Shown here piece after piece: positions 32,956 to 43,493 of a stretch of 64,000 nucleotides of DNA. The notes beneath the pieces are model-generated. The model was not told where the DNA came from and did not search any database. It was given only the letters and a program-made list of their open reading frames with translations. How positions within the stretch are numbered: the first letter of the stretch is position 1; the number at the start of each line of letters is the position of its first letter. The position numbers and the translations under genes are program-made. The stretch lies in contig NC_083678.1 of NCBI RefSeq assembly GCF_030384665.1, positions 868,001-932,000 of the forward strand. The letters run 5' to 3'. Origin of the DNA: Lodderomyces elongisporus. Its lineage: Eukaryota; Ascomycota; Pichiomycetes; Serinales; Debaryomycetaceae.

Positions 32956-34341
32956 TTATTCATCTACTTTAACGACATCACCATTTTCATTCAATTTCAA
33001 CCCTTCCGCCAACAATCTCTTTTCGATTTCCTTCAATTCATTCTCCCTTTCTAATAGCTCTTGTCTCTTTGTAATCAAATCCTGGTGCACTCTTTCCTCG
33101 AATTTCCTCAATCTTTCTTCTTCCATTCTGATTTGCTCCTCCTTCTTTAAATAATCTGAGGATTGACCGCCCACATTATCTGATCCATTGCGAGCATGGC
33201 TGTATCCATTGCTGCCACTGCTTCCACCAACACCGCCATTTCCATTGGCAGCAGCGTTGCCATTTCCATTAGCATGCTCGGCCAAGTTTTGCGTGCTTGT
33301 AGTGTATGATCTATAGCTTCCGTCTTCTCCGTCTGCTGCTTCTTTGTCCATGTAGTGGAATTGTTTACCAGATAATGCTTCTGTTCTGTAGTTTTCATAT
33401 ATTTGGTCATGAGTCAAGTCCTTGAACTCGTTCAAATGGGTGATTAATATCACGTTTTTCAATATTGTGAAATCATTGATATCGGGATTATCAATGTTGA
33501 TGGGCTTCAAGTCCTTTTGCAACACTCTCAATTTGATAATCTCGTCTGCATCGTCATCATCAGCATCAATATCAGCACCAGCACCAGTTGAATGGTGCTG
33601 TTTGTTTAATGCTGGGTTTTTTCTGTACTCGTTGGCCCCAATGATTGCAAATGGTAGCAATGAGTTCAAGTATTTGTTGTACTCGATTATTTCATCGTCA
33701 ATGTAGTCCTTTTCGTATTCGTATTCGTTAAACTTGTAAAAGTTGATGCCGTAATTTTCCAAGTCTTCCAAGATCAATCTTTTATTTAGCATCAATTCTT
33801 CGCGGGTCAAGGAGTCTGCTTTGGAGATCACGGGGATGATGTTGACCAAGTTATTGATATGTTTGAGGAACTTGACGTCTATTTCAGATAAGCCATGACC
33901 GGTAGGATTGATCAAGTAGATCAACACGTGGATTCTTCCATCTTTGAATCTAGGGTTACGCTTAACACGGCTTTCTTCCAACAATACCTCGTCGAATTGG
34001 TGACGGATAAAGTCTACTATAACTCTAAAGTCTTGTTCGCAATTGATTTGGTTGGCAAAGTTTGGTGTATCTATGATGTTGAGGCTGATTTTGTGGCCAT
34101 CATTATCTTCCAATTCGACATTTTCGTGTCTCAACATCATTTTCTTGGTGAATGCATCTTCTCTGATTGTAGACGAGGTGGGTACGATGGAGTTGCCTCC
34201 GCACAAAGTGTTGATCAAAGTTGATCTGCCGGAGCCGCTTTCACCCACAATCATAATGGAGAAGTTGATTGATTTCTTGAGTGTTTTTCTCTTTCTCAAT
34301 GCGGCAGAAGAGACGTTGCCTTGATCCATAGAATAGTTCAT
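32956..34341 (-). CDS. CDC11: Septin Cdc11 with altered GTPase motifs
   Basis: 461 residues (S. cerevisiae: 415). Starts with the Cdc11-type basic segment (SSAALRKRKTLKKS) that binds phosphoinositides. P-loop GESGSGRS (33-40) has Arg where other septins have Lys, as in Cdc11 generally. The switch II motif reads DTPNF (91-95), with Asn94 instead of the glycine of DxxG. Then LLEESRVKRNPRFKDGRI and SKAD. The septin unique element (LLPFAIIGANEYRKNP) is interrupted by an Asp/Ala-rich insertion. Asn/Gly-rich stretches precede the C-terminal coiled coil (from about 395). Cdc11 caps septin rods at the bud neck. Confidence 0.95.
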   Translation of the reverse strand: MNYSMDQGNVSSAALRKRKTLKKSINFSIMIVGESGSGRSTLINTLCGGNSIVPTSSTIREDAFTKKMMLRHENVELEDNDGHKISLNIIDTPNFANQINCEQDFRVIVDFIRHQFDEVLLEESRVKRNPRFKDGRIHVLIYLINPTGHGLSEIDVKFLKHINNLVNIIPVISKADSLTREELMLNKRLILEDLENYGINFYKFNEYEYEKDYIDDEIIEYNKYLNSLLPFAIIGANEYRKNPALNKQHHSTGAGADIDADDDDADEIIKLRVLQKDLKPINIDNPDINDFTILKNVILITHLNEFKDLTHDQIYENYRTEALSGKQFHYMDKEAADGEDGSYRSYTTSTQNLAEHANGNGNAAANGNGGVGGSSGSNGYSHARNGSDNVGGQSSDYLKKEEQIRMEEERLRKFEERVHQDLITKRQELLERENELKEIEKRLLAEGLKLNENGDVVKVDE

Positions 34342-37300
34342 GGTGAGTGTAATAGAGCTGATTGAGTTCTTGACGGCGAGTTTAAATAATGGTGTTTGCT
34401 TTTATATTTGCTTTTGCTTTTGCTTTGGATTTTGATTTTGAGATGGTTCCTTTTTTTTTTTGTTGATGTTGTTATTTTTGGTTGTTGGAAATATACACAA
34501 TTTGGTTGCAAGTAAGTGATAGGTAACAAGTTCCTATTGGTTTTGATTACAAATGAGTATTATTGGTGAGAATTTCTTGTTATAGAGTGTAGTGTATCTA
34601 ATGATAAATGAAAAAAAAAGGAAAAAGGCCCTTGTGTTGTTGAGTGTTTCTATATGGCCGTGGTGTTGAAATACCCTGATTGTAAACGAGGTGTATGTTG
34701 AAATTGTTATAATTGTTACAGTTGTTACAGTTGTTGTTGTTGTTGTTATCAACACTTTTTTTTTGATCTAGATCGTGTCTCTCCTTCTCTCTGTTTTCTC
34801 TCTCTCTGTTTTCTCTCTCTCTGTCTCCGCTTACAAGTTTGTTTCATAAAAAATGTTTTGCGTAGTCGTGTAAAAATTGTCCCATAAAAAAAAAAAATAT
34901 TAAAACAAAAAAAATAAAAAATAATTGAAGAATTGGCGTCTGTTTTTTGTTGTCCTCTTCTTCAAGCAAAAATAAAAAAAAAATAATGTGTTTATGGCTG
35001 TGCTTGTTACAACGCGTGTGCTTGGGTTCATATTAATAGGGCCACTACCAAAATCTTTTTTTTTTCTCCTTATATATATATATATATATATTCTTTTTTC
35101 TTCCAACTTTCCAACATCTGAGATCATTTATAACATCGATTTTATTGTTGTCATTGCAAAGGTTTATCATACCAAAAGCTTTAAGCGTAGTAGGCAAAAA
35201 ACATATTAACAAGAAAAGAAGATTGTTTTGCTTGTCAACAAATAGTGTATTGCAAGGTGTTGGATAAAAATTGGACAAAGAATAATAGATGTATATATAA
35301 ATATATTATAGTGAGCTACATCACGTGACTATATACTTTATAATTTATATTTTATTTTTCTCTTTTTTTTTATTAATTACAAGAGTCAAATCAGTATGCA
35401 TTTAAATATGAAATATTCATGTAGTTGTTAGTTGCAAGTTGACAGTTTGAAATATTGATTGGAAAAAAAAAAAAAAAAAAGAAAAGAATATCCAGATATT
35501 GTGTATTACATAATTAATATCGTGTATATTACGTAATTTATTACTAAAGTTGATTAAATGACAAAATGACAAAGCAAAGAGTTGCAAATCCATTACGTCA
35601 GAGAGGACAAAAAAACAAAAAAAAGAAAATTAGAGTTATGAGACTACGATCACAATTTGCAGCAACCTTAAAAAGAGATGTGTATCACGTGATCTGCAGA
35701 TAAACTATTTCTTTTACTCTATCTCTGTGTCTCTCTCTCTGTGTCTCTCTCTGCGCAGTGTTTTTGTGCCAAAAAAAAAAAAAGAAAAGAAATGAAAAAT
35801 AGAAAGTTGCTGCGACGACATCTTCCTTCTCTTTCTTCTTTCTCTTCTTTCTCTTCTTTCTCTTTACTAACCCTTACAGATACGCTTTAGCACATTATAC
35901 ATACAAATTGTCCATCCACTGCCTGTCTCCTCCCTCCCTCCCCCTTCTTCTTCCTACTCCATAAACAAAACGTCATTGCCCCAACAAATATTTACACATA
36001 AACAATTAACCACATAAAGAAATATAAAAAGAGAGAAAAAGAGAGGATCAGATCAACTTTCTTATGTAGCGTGTATCTACCCTAATATTTGCCTTTTAAT
36101 CCTAGCAAGGTCATAATCCCTCATTTGTGTTGCCGAGTATTTGTTCAGTGCAACATAAATATAGGTGTATATATGTATCTTTGATATTACACTGTACTTT
36201 TTTTTTGCACTTTGTAAAAGTAAATTTTAGCTCTAAGAATTTTTACCAACAAGTTTTGTATAATGTACATCAACTAGTCTTGACAGTTTTTTGGGGGTGT
36301 TTCCTATCCATTCTTCATTCTATTAGTCTAGTCTGGTTTATATTTCATTTTGTAGCAAGGTGAAGGTAAAAGGAAGAGGAGTAAGAGTAGTTAAAGGATG
36401 AAGATGTTGTAAATACCAAAGATATGGAGAGAAAGAGAGAGTATATATATATACATATATAGTTACACTCATGTTTTTTTGTAGTTCCGTTCCAAATAAG
36501 AAATAGAGATAAAAAGAATCTCCTAAATTAAATAATATAGAGGAATAAGCCTCTTTCATATAAAAATTTTTTAGAATTTTTTTTTTTTTTGATATTGAGG
36601 GACCAAACACAAAAACCCAACGCATCATCCACTTCAAAAAACAAAGAGCAAAGAGCAAAGAGCAAAGGAAGCACAAAACATTGCCAAAGCATTAGAATAA
36701 ATAAAATAAATAAATAAAAATAAAGAGAACAAAGAGAGAAATGTGGGTGATGAAATATCTTTACATCATACGTCTTCCAAATAGCAAGAATAACTCTTTT
36801 TTTTATTGAACAAACCATAAACTATTCCAATTGACATTGCTGTCGTAACTATGCCCTTTACTAATACTATCTTGTAGCAAGACTAATAGATATATTAATA
36901 GAAATAATAATAGAAATAATAATAGAAATAATAATAGAAATATAGCAAACAGCTCACAACTAACCTTGAATAAACCTTGATTCTTGCTTTTGCTAACCCT
37001 TTGTTAGCCATCTCTCCCAACAAAAGAAAAAGACCCACAACTATACCTCCACCTTCTTTCTTTTTTTTTTTTCTCTAACTCAACTAGAATAGCAAATAAT
37101 CAAAGACAAAAGGAAGAAAAAAAAGAGATCAGAATAAACCTTTCCCACATTTATCTTTCTTTCTTTCTTTCCTTCTTTCCTTCTTTCTTTCGATCTTGTA
37201 AGAAAAGAATGAATGCAAAACTACACAACTGTCATTCCAACTAGTTTCACCAACACCGCCACAACCTACTTTTCTTAAAGTCTTTTTAAAAGAACCATAC

Positions 37301-37640
37301 CAGTTGTCCTAATCATTTCGTGGGGGGAACAGCACTTGTTTGTTTTCTTCAACGTTTTCAAAGTTTCTTAATTTTGATAAATATATTTATATTTTTTTAT
37401 TTATTATTTCAACCCTTTTTTTTTTTTTTTTTTTTCTGTTTTGCAATCCCAACCACGGTCTTTTTTCCGTTTGAATCATTTGGACCTATTCGACCAAAAT
37501 ACCTTCCACCTTTGATTCCAAACCTTCCCACCCCCCCCCCCCCCCCCCCGCGCGTGTTTTCAGCATATATATACATATATATCACGTTTTTTTGTTCCGT
37601 CATTTCATCAGAACTGAGCTTTTGAATAACCATAACCATA
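34342..37640. other. 3.3-kb divergent region between CDC11 and the WOPR gene
   Basis: No convincing gene. Contains two CACGTG boxes (35322-35327 and 35686-35691), TA repeats (about 35074-35092), AATAATAGAA repeats (about 36899-36942), a T20 run (37416-37435) and a C19 run (37531-37549). Open frames here follow simple repeats. Most of it probably serves as promoter and long 5' leader of the regulator downstream. Confidence 0.6.
37416..37549. repeat. T20 and C19 homopolymer runs before the WOPR start
   Basis: T20 at 37416-37435 and C19 at 37531-37549, the latter 91 bp before the ATG. A G/C homopolymer of this length is exceptional in this AT-rich window and is prone to length change. Confidence 0.9.
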
Positions 37641-39140
37641 ATGGCCAATGCCCCATCCAGACTGCGAACCTCAACAACAACAGCAACCATACCGTCGCAC
37701 CATCAGCGAATAAAAACTCCATCAGGAACTCCAACGGCATCGGGAACACCTACAGCAAACGCAACACCAGCAATCAATACTTCGGAACAGGACCTCGCAG
37801 CCCACTCAAACCAAATAATCTCATACAATGGTCGGATCAAGACAACTCAAGATGCCCTTTTGCTCCTTGAGGCTTGCAGACAAGCCATAATTCCCGTCAT
37901 ACATCGCAGGCTCACCAACTTTGAGCGACTAAAGTTTATCAAACCAAACACCATCTTTATCTGGAATGAAAGTCAATGTGGAATGAAGAGATGGACAGAT
38001 GGAAAACTTTGGTCACCGTCAAAAGTGCATAACGGAAATTTCCTCATCTACAAGGAGTTGAATAAGTTTAATCAGAACTTGGAAGTCAATGGATTGATCA
38101 AACAAAGCTTCTCCTTGACCACTAAAGATGACCAAAAATACCACATCATCTCGTACTATCTAAACCCATCAGCCACCGATAACAACAACAACAACAATAA
38201 TAATAGCAATAGTAATAGCAACAGCAATGGCGTGTTTGGCGAGTTGGAAGATATAGACTCAGATATCAAAACCCCGTCAAAAGATCCACAGTTTGCTCAC
38301 TTGAAACTCTCAATTGATTACTATCCAGGAACAATGTTGCAGAGTGTTTATAATCTGAACTTTATACGAGAACCAGGTATTGCCAGCAATAACAATTACC
38401 AAAAAACGCAGCACTACCAACAACAAGCACAGCGGTTTCAACATCTAAGAGGTCGTCTGATGCTGCCTGGTATTGTAAATCCAACCCCACAAATAGCTAG
38501 CAACCAACATAGTCAGCTGCTACACCTGTTGATGAACCCACATGAACAAAAGAATTTACATTCACACGTGCAACTGGTTCCACCACAACTACCGCAGCCA
38601 TTTTCACCACCACCACCACCACCACCATTACAACAACAACAACAACAATCACAGCAACATTTGCAAGCACTACTGCATCTGCTTCCATCGCAAGGATTAA
38701 ACACCTCGGGTTCTCCACCTCCACCATCGATTCAATTTCAAACTGGACAATCTCACTACACACAGCTAAATAATCATCCAGCATCGATAACAGCAGCACA
38801 ACCAGCAGCACAGCCACCAACGTCTACAGCTTCACAGCCCCACGCTCTACCTGTACCAGCAACCACTGTTGTTGCTAATCTGCCTATGCCACAAACTGCA
38901 ACCACTTCCGGAACATCATCGCGAATGCACGAACGACCTGCATCGCCAATTACAACATCTTTAATCCATAAAAACGAAGAAAACTTGCAGCAGCCACAAC
39001 AAAGGATAGAGTATAGAAACAATATTAATTTACCACTTCCAACACATTTACCAAAATCTATCTCCAAATTGCACAGCACTTCAGTCGAAGATTGTGATTT
39101 AAGAGTAGTCGATGTTTTAAATAAACGGTGGATGAAATAG
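37641..39140 (+). CDS. WOPR-domain (Gti1/Pac2 family) transcription regulator
   Basis: 499 residues. The WOPR DNA-binding domain spans about residues 60-175: YNGRIKTTQDALLLLEACR, RRLTNFER, FIWNESQCGMKRWTDG, WSPSKVHNGNFLIYKEL, then the second half with IKQSFSLTTKDDQKYHIISYY and a trailing LSIDYYPGTMLQSVYN. The rest is low complexity: Asn/Ser repeats (38184-38230), Pro/Gln runs (about 38605-38660) and Ala/Pro/Thr-rich segments. The family includes Wor1 (white-opaque switching), Ryp1 and Mit1. The DALLLLEACR spelling differs from my memory of C. albicans Wor1, so I do not assign WOR1; a Pac2/Pth2-type paralogue is more likely. It has a 3.3-kb upstream gap, as master regulators in this clade often do. 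Convergent with GPI17. Confidence 0.85.
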   Translation: MANAPSRLRTSTTTATIPSHHQRIKTPSGTPTASGTPTANATPAINTSEQDLAAHSNQIISYNGRIKTTQDALLLLEACRQAIIPVIHRRLTNFERLKFIKPNTIFIWNESQCGMKRWTDGKLWSPSKVHNGNFLIYKELNKFNQNLEVNGLIKQSFSLTTKDDQKYHIISYYLNPSATDNNNNNNNNSNSNSNSNGVFGELEDIDSDIKTPSKDPQFAHLKLSIDYYPGTMLQSVYNLNFIREPGIASNNNYQKTQHYQQQAQRFQHLRGRLMLPGIVNPTPQIASNQHSQLLHLLMNPHEQKNLHSHVQLVPPQLPQPFSPPPPPPPLQQQQQQSQQHLQALLHLLPSQGLNTSGSPPPPSIQFQTGQSHYTQLNNHPASITAAQPAAQPPTSTASQPHALPVPATTVVANLPMPQTATTSGTSSRMHERPASPITTSLIHKNEENLQQPQQRIEYRNNINLPLPTHLPKSISKLHSTSVEDCDLRVVDVLNKRWMK

Positions 39141-39708
39141 TACAGATGCTACTTCCCCCCCCTTTTTTTTTCCTCCGTTTCGTTTCTAACTTTTCTTCCA
39201 ACTTATCTATTGTTCTTTCCACACCTAACCAAATTTCCAATCCCTCCATTTCCATTGGTATTCATTTTCACTGCCTTTACTTCAAGCCTCAACACTCCTT
39301 ATTTTCACATTACCTAAAGTGCAATAATAGCTAAAACAAGCTCAATATATATTACCAATTATAAAACATTTTGAGAAATAGAGAAACAAGTATTAACGAG
39401 ATAAAGATATAAAATAAATAAATAAAATAAATAAACAAGTAAAAAACACAAATGATATAGTAGGAAGAAAAAAGAAGAACAAAGAAAAAAAAGAAGCAAA
39501 CAAACAAACAAACAAATCCTGAAACTATCAAAATTCTATCTCTGTTTCCTAGCTTCTATAAAACACCCACTAATGCTTACCTTTTCTGTAATTCTTTGGT
39601 ACGTTCATTTCGTTCATTTTGTTTATTTTATTTACTTTTTTCATTTTGTTAATTTTGTATATTTTTTTTTTTAAAAAATGATCATATATATCACACTTGT
39701 CAAGCGAT
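39141..39708. other. WOPR/GPI17 convergent spacer
   Basis: 568 bp, A/T-rich with AAAT and CAAA repeats. Two genes end here. Nothing recognised. Confidence 0.65.
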
Positions 39709-41349
39709 TCATAGTTTCCTCTTCTTTGCCAATCGTAAGATATTGAATATAATAATTGAACCGATAGGGCCCAATAGTGGCAAAAACACGGCCATTTTAT
39801 GTTCACTTGGAAAATACGCTTGTTGTACCATTTTCTTTTCAAAGAATGCTGCATTTGAAGCATCCAATGCATTTGCGGAAACGAGTACTGATTTCTTACG
39901 TTTAGCCTCATCCATCGCATCAAGTGATTTCAAAACATTTTGTTTTGTCTCTTCAGGAACGGTTATATCCTTCAACGACTCCAGGAGTTTGACCAATGAC
40001 CTAAGGTTTGCCAATGAGTTTTTGATATTTTTGTATATCGTGATTCTCTTTAGCGAATCAAGCTTAATTTCAAGAGACATATTTTGATTGTGCGATACCT
40101 TACTATTGTACTGGTCTATGTTGAGAAGTTGGAATAACTGGTTGGCAAAGATGTTCAAGATGGGCGTCAACTCAAGTTTCGATATCGTTGAATGCGCCAT
40201 CCCAGGCATGCGGTTCAAAATTTGTACACCACCCCATTTGGAAATAAGGAATGAGTTGGTAGCAGAGTTTTCAACACCAAGTTGCTCCTTTGGAACATAG
40301 ACGATGAAATTTATCGTTGGATTCATGTCGAAATTGCCCAAATTCCAATCTCCAAAATTGATAAATGTTGACAATTCATCTTGTGGAATCATTCCCATAG
40401 GATAGGATTTGGAAAGCAGCGAATAGTATTGAATTTGTGTACTCGTTTTGAATGAAGTAATATTATGAAGCAAATTCAACACTGGTTGAAAATCCAATAG
40501 CGCTTCTTCAATCTCCCAATTGAGCTGCTTGCCGTCTTCGACGAATAATGAAAACATCAAATTGTACTGTTTGCTATAAGGGAATGCAACACTAGAATCG
40601 ACTTTGTCTTGCACAAGAGCTGATAGAGTCTCTAACTCACTTTTAAACACATTTTTGAATAATATTTCCAGCAAGTATTGGTTAGTATTTGATTCTGCTG
40701 TGGAAAAATATACGTCAATTTTACGTTTATTAATTTTGAAATGTTTTTCACTAGAAGTTTCATGAAGCTCGACGCTGTACATATTGACACTGTTGTCGTC
40801 ATTGTGTTTTGCATCGTTATATTCTTTCTCGTCAGGAAAAACTAATGACCACGTCCTGGCAACATCGGGGTACCATTTGTTCAACTCTGCTCGTAGGTAT
40901 TCTTTGTTAACCTGAAAGCCATTGACTTCAATGGGAATTTGAAAATTTACCGAATTAACATCATAATTGTTGATTCGATCGATAGGTAAATCTGCACGAT
41001 AAATGTTTGTTGTAAGCAAAAACAAAGGGTACCCTAATGATAAAATCGATCCGATTACAATAATTGTTATAACATTTCTGATGTATGAAATCGTAGGAGA
41101 CTCTTTTGAAATTGTGGACTGTTTCATTTCTTTCGGCTCCTTCAGCTCCTTTAGCACATTTGATTCATTCAGCTGTTTTAATTCATTAAGGTCCTTTAAC
41201 TCCTTCGACCCCTTGAGTTCCTTCATGATGTTCTGGTGAAAAAGTTGTTTGGAATTGGGAGATGAACAGAGTATTATTGCATTTCTTCCTTTTCCTATAT
41301 TGTTTTGGAAATACAATACAAATTTCGAGGTGCGAGGTGAAAGGTGCAT
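39709..41349 (-). CDS. GPI17: GPI transamidase subunit Gpi17 (PIG-S)
   Basis: 546 residues from the ATG at 41349; another ATG at 41226 gives 505 residues, and S. cerevisiae Gpi17 has 534, so the start is uncertain. The N-terminal cytosolic part contains a degenerate KELK repeat (KELKGSKELKDLNELKQL). Then a membrane segment (VITIIVIGSILSLGYPLFLL), a large lumenal domain with PIG-S features (YPMGMIPQDELSTFINFGDW, NPTINFIVYVP, SKWGGVQILNRM), and a C-terminal membrane segment (VFLPLLGPIGSIIIF). PIG-S is a structural subunit of the same ER complex as Gaa1. Divergent from TMA64 over 242 bp. Confidence 0.87.
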   Translation of the reverse strand: MHLSPRTSKFVLYFQNNIGKGRNAIILCSSPNSKQLFHQNIMKELKGSKELKDLNELKQLNESNVLKELKEPKEMKQSTISKESPTISYIRNVITIIVIGSILSLGYPLFLLTTNIYRADLPIDRINNYDVNSVNFQIPIEVNGFQVNKEYLRAELNKWYPDVARTWSLVFPDEKEYNDAKHNDDNSVNMYSVELHETSSEKHFKINKRKIDVYFSTAESNTNQYLLEILFKNVFKSELETLSALVQDKVDSSVAFPYSKQYNLMFSLFVEDGKQLNWEIEEALLDFQPVLNLLHNITSFKTSTQIQYYSLLSKSYPMGMIPQDELSTFINFGDWNLGNFDMNPTINFIVYVPKEQLGVENSATNSFLISKWGGVQILNRMPGMAHSTISKLELTPILNIFANQLFQLLNIDQYNSKVSHNQNMSLEIKLDSLKRITIYKNIKNSLANLRSLVKLLESLKDITVPEETKQNVLKSLDAMDEAKRKKSVLVSANALDASNAAFFEKKMVQQAYFPSEHKMAVFLPLLGPIGSIIIFNILRLAKKRKL

Positions 41350-41591
41350 GGTAAGTAATACGCGGAGAGTCGTTTTTTCCTCTCCCACTGTCAAGTCTTA
41401 AAAAAAAGAAAAACAACGAGGTAAAAAAGTCGCAGTTTTCTTACGCACCGTCTCCTTCATTTTGCACACTTTTCAATCATTTTGTCCCAGGAGCAAAATA
41501 GTTTAAAGTTTTGCCCCGTCCTCTTCTTCTATTCCTTCTTCTCCTCCTCTTCTCCCCCGCCTTGGGTAAATAAGTCATTTCCTCTTCTACA

Positions 41592-43493
41592 ATGTTCAAA
41601 AAGCAACCACAGAGCAAAGCAGCAGCAAATATCAAATCATCCGACCGAAGGAAACTTTTAGCTCAAATATGCGCTACATACAATTTACCAATTGAGCAAA
41701 TTTCAAAAGAAGGGTTGGAAAGACTTTTGCCTTTGGTGAGTAAAAAAGCCAGTTACGTCTCCATACAAGGTCATCTGGGAGTGATTTATTTTGATTCCAG
41801 TGAGCTTCCCACATGGTTTCAAACAAGAGACTCTCAAGTTTACCCATCATTGCTAACTTGTTGGAGATGTCCCTTTCTACTCCCTAAAATAGCAACACAT
41901 CCTCATGTGATCGAAGTATTGGGCAAAGGTGCAGATTTAATGTTACCGGGCACAATTCCACCTTTTGACAAACTTGCTGTGAAAAATGCCGTGGTGGGTA
42001 TTGTTAGCAGCGATTTTCCCGAAAGGATTATGGCCGTTGGTGTGTGTAATTTAAACTTGACACAGTTTGATAGAGTTATTGGAAGATCCGGGACCGCCGT
42101 CAAGATTTTGCATCATTATAACGACGAATTAATGAGAATTAATAAGGAGATTGATGTAAAAGTACCGGATGAAGTCGATCCCGTGATGCCAACAATTGAT
42201 GAGCACCAGCTGCTGCTGCTACTGCTGCTGCTGCTGTCGCCGGTGGAGGACAAGGGAAATCACGTAGATAAGATAGTTGATGATACAGAGGAGAAAAATA
42301 ACAACGGTAAGGAAGCTAACGGTGACAAAAATGATTCAATTACTGATGACTCCGAGCCAAAGATAATTGACAGTGAAGAAATAGCTAAACAAGACCAAAA
42401 TCAAGATCAAAATCAAAATCAAGATGAAGCACAAACACATGAACTTGACAATGGAGAAAAAGAGCAAGACCAAAATCATGAAAAAGACAATGGAAATGAT
42501 GATGATGGACACGAAAACGAGGATAAAAAAGTTCTGGAAGTTACCGAGACTGTACAACAATTAACCGTTGAGGAAGTGGATAACTTCTTTAAAAGATCTT
42601 TAATCCAGACAATCAAATTGGAATCTTTTGATTTACCCGTTACCGCATCAACTTTTATGTCCTTGTACATCTACAAAAATCTTCCAGTAGTTGATAGTTC
42701 ATATGTTAACATTAAAAAAACTTCGTGGAAAAAAACAGCAAAATTTTTAAAGGCAATGAGCAAACTCAACTACTTGGAAGTCAAGGGAAAAGACGAAGAT
42801 TTATCGATAATTAAGCTTATGTCAAAGCAACACCCTACTATAGAAAACTTTGTCCCACACAAAATTAACACGCAAATCAAAAAAACCAACAATAAGGAAT
42901 CTCATTCGCTGATGAAGGTTCGCACTTTGTACAAACCAACGAAAAAACTCCTTGTATTTTTTGAAAAAATCAACAAAAATTACAATGAGTATTATGATGT
43001 CACCGAAATTCGATCTTTTTTCGAAACCTATATTAAAAGCAACAATCTTGTAGTTGCTAAAAATCCCAAAAACATCACAATTAATGAATTGCTATCTAAG
43101 TTGACGAATCAAGCGGTAAATACTAGTCAGCCGCGAGACGTTTTATTCAAAAGTGTCTTAACAAACTTTTCTCCATACTTTGAAATAGTAAATGGTACTG
43201 AAAAAAACTTAGGAAGGGGCACACCTCCAAAAATTCAAGTAGTTACCGAATTAAAAATTGGCAGAAAAGTTGTCACTAGGGTTTCCAATTATGACAAGTT
43301 CTTTATTAAACAAGGTGCGTTTGCGGAGGAATTGAGAAATAAATGCTCAGGATCTTCAACAATTGTAGATGATCAAGTCCAAGTTCAAGGACCCCACGGT
43401 ACATTGATTGTTGATTTGTTGAAGAACAAAGGTATACCAGTCTCATGCATTGAGTTTACGGATAAAGTTAAAAAGAATAAAAAGAAGAAGTAA
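41592..43493 (+). CDS. TMA64: eIF2D/ligatin-like protein Tma64
   Basis: 633 residues (S. cerevisiae: 565). The N-terminus MFKKQPQSK...IKSSDRRKL is the eIF2D signature. A PUA domain follows at about 95-175 (IEVLGKGADLMLPGTIPP). A long acidic Glu/Asp/Asn/Gln-rich linker (about 205-325) accounts for the extra length. A SWIB-like region and a C-terminal SUI1 domain (IQVVTELKIGRKVVTRV, PHGTLIVDLLKNKGIP) complete it. Tma64 helps recycle 40S subunits by removing deacylated tRNA and mRNA after termination. At 42210-42236 the linker has eight CTG codons in a run of nine; as serine they fit the hydrophilic linker. Confidence 0.94.
   Translation: MFKKQPQSKAAANIKSSDRRKLLAQICATYNLPIEQISKEGLERLLPLVSKKASYVSIQGHLGVIYFDSSELPTWFQTRDSQVYPSLLTCWRCPFLLPKIATHPHVIEVLGKGADLMLPGTIPPFDKLAVKNAVVGIVSSDFPERIMAVGVCNLNLTQFDRVIGRSGTAVKILHHYNDELMRINKEIDVKVPDEVDPVMPTIDEHQLLLLLLLLLSPVEDKGNHVDKIVDDTEEKNNNGKEANGDKNDSITDDSEPKIIDSEEIAKQDQNQDQNQNQDEAQTHELDNGEKEQDQNHEKDNGNDDDGHENEDKKVLEVTETVQQLTVEEVDNFFKRSLIQTIKLESFDLPVTASTFMSLYIYKNLPVVDSSYVNIKKTSWKKTAKFLKAMSKLNYLEVKGKDEDLSIIKLMSKQHPTIENFVPHKINTQIKKTNNKESHSLMKVRTLYKPTKKLLVFFEKINKNYNEYYDVTEIRSFFETYIKSNNLVVAKNPKNITINELLSKLTNQAVNTSQPRDVLFKSVLTNFSPYFEIVNGTEKNLGRGTPPKIQVVTELKIGRKVVTRVSNYDKFFIKQGAFAEELRNKCSGSSTIVDDQVQVQGPHGTLIVDLLKNKGIPVSCIEFTDKVKKNKKKK

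Noticed and set aside
37641..39140. WOR1 as the gene name
   Set aside because: The WOPR domain spelling (DALLLLEACR, FIWNESQCGMKRWTDG) differs from my memory of C. albicans Wor1; a phylogeny is needed, so only the family is given.
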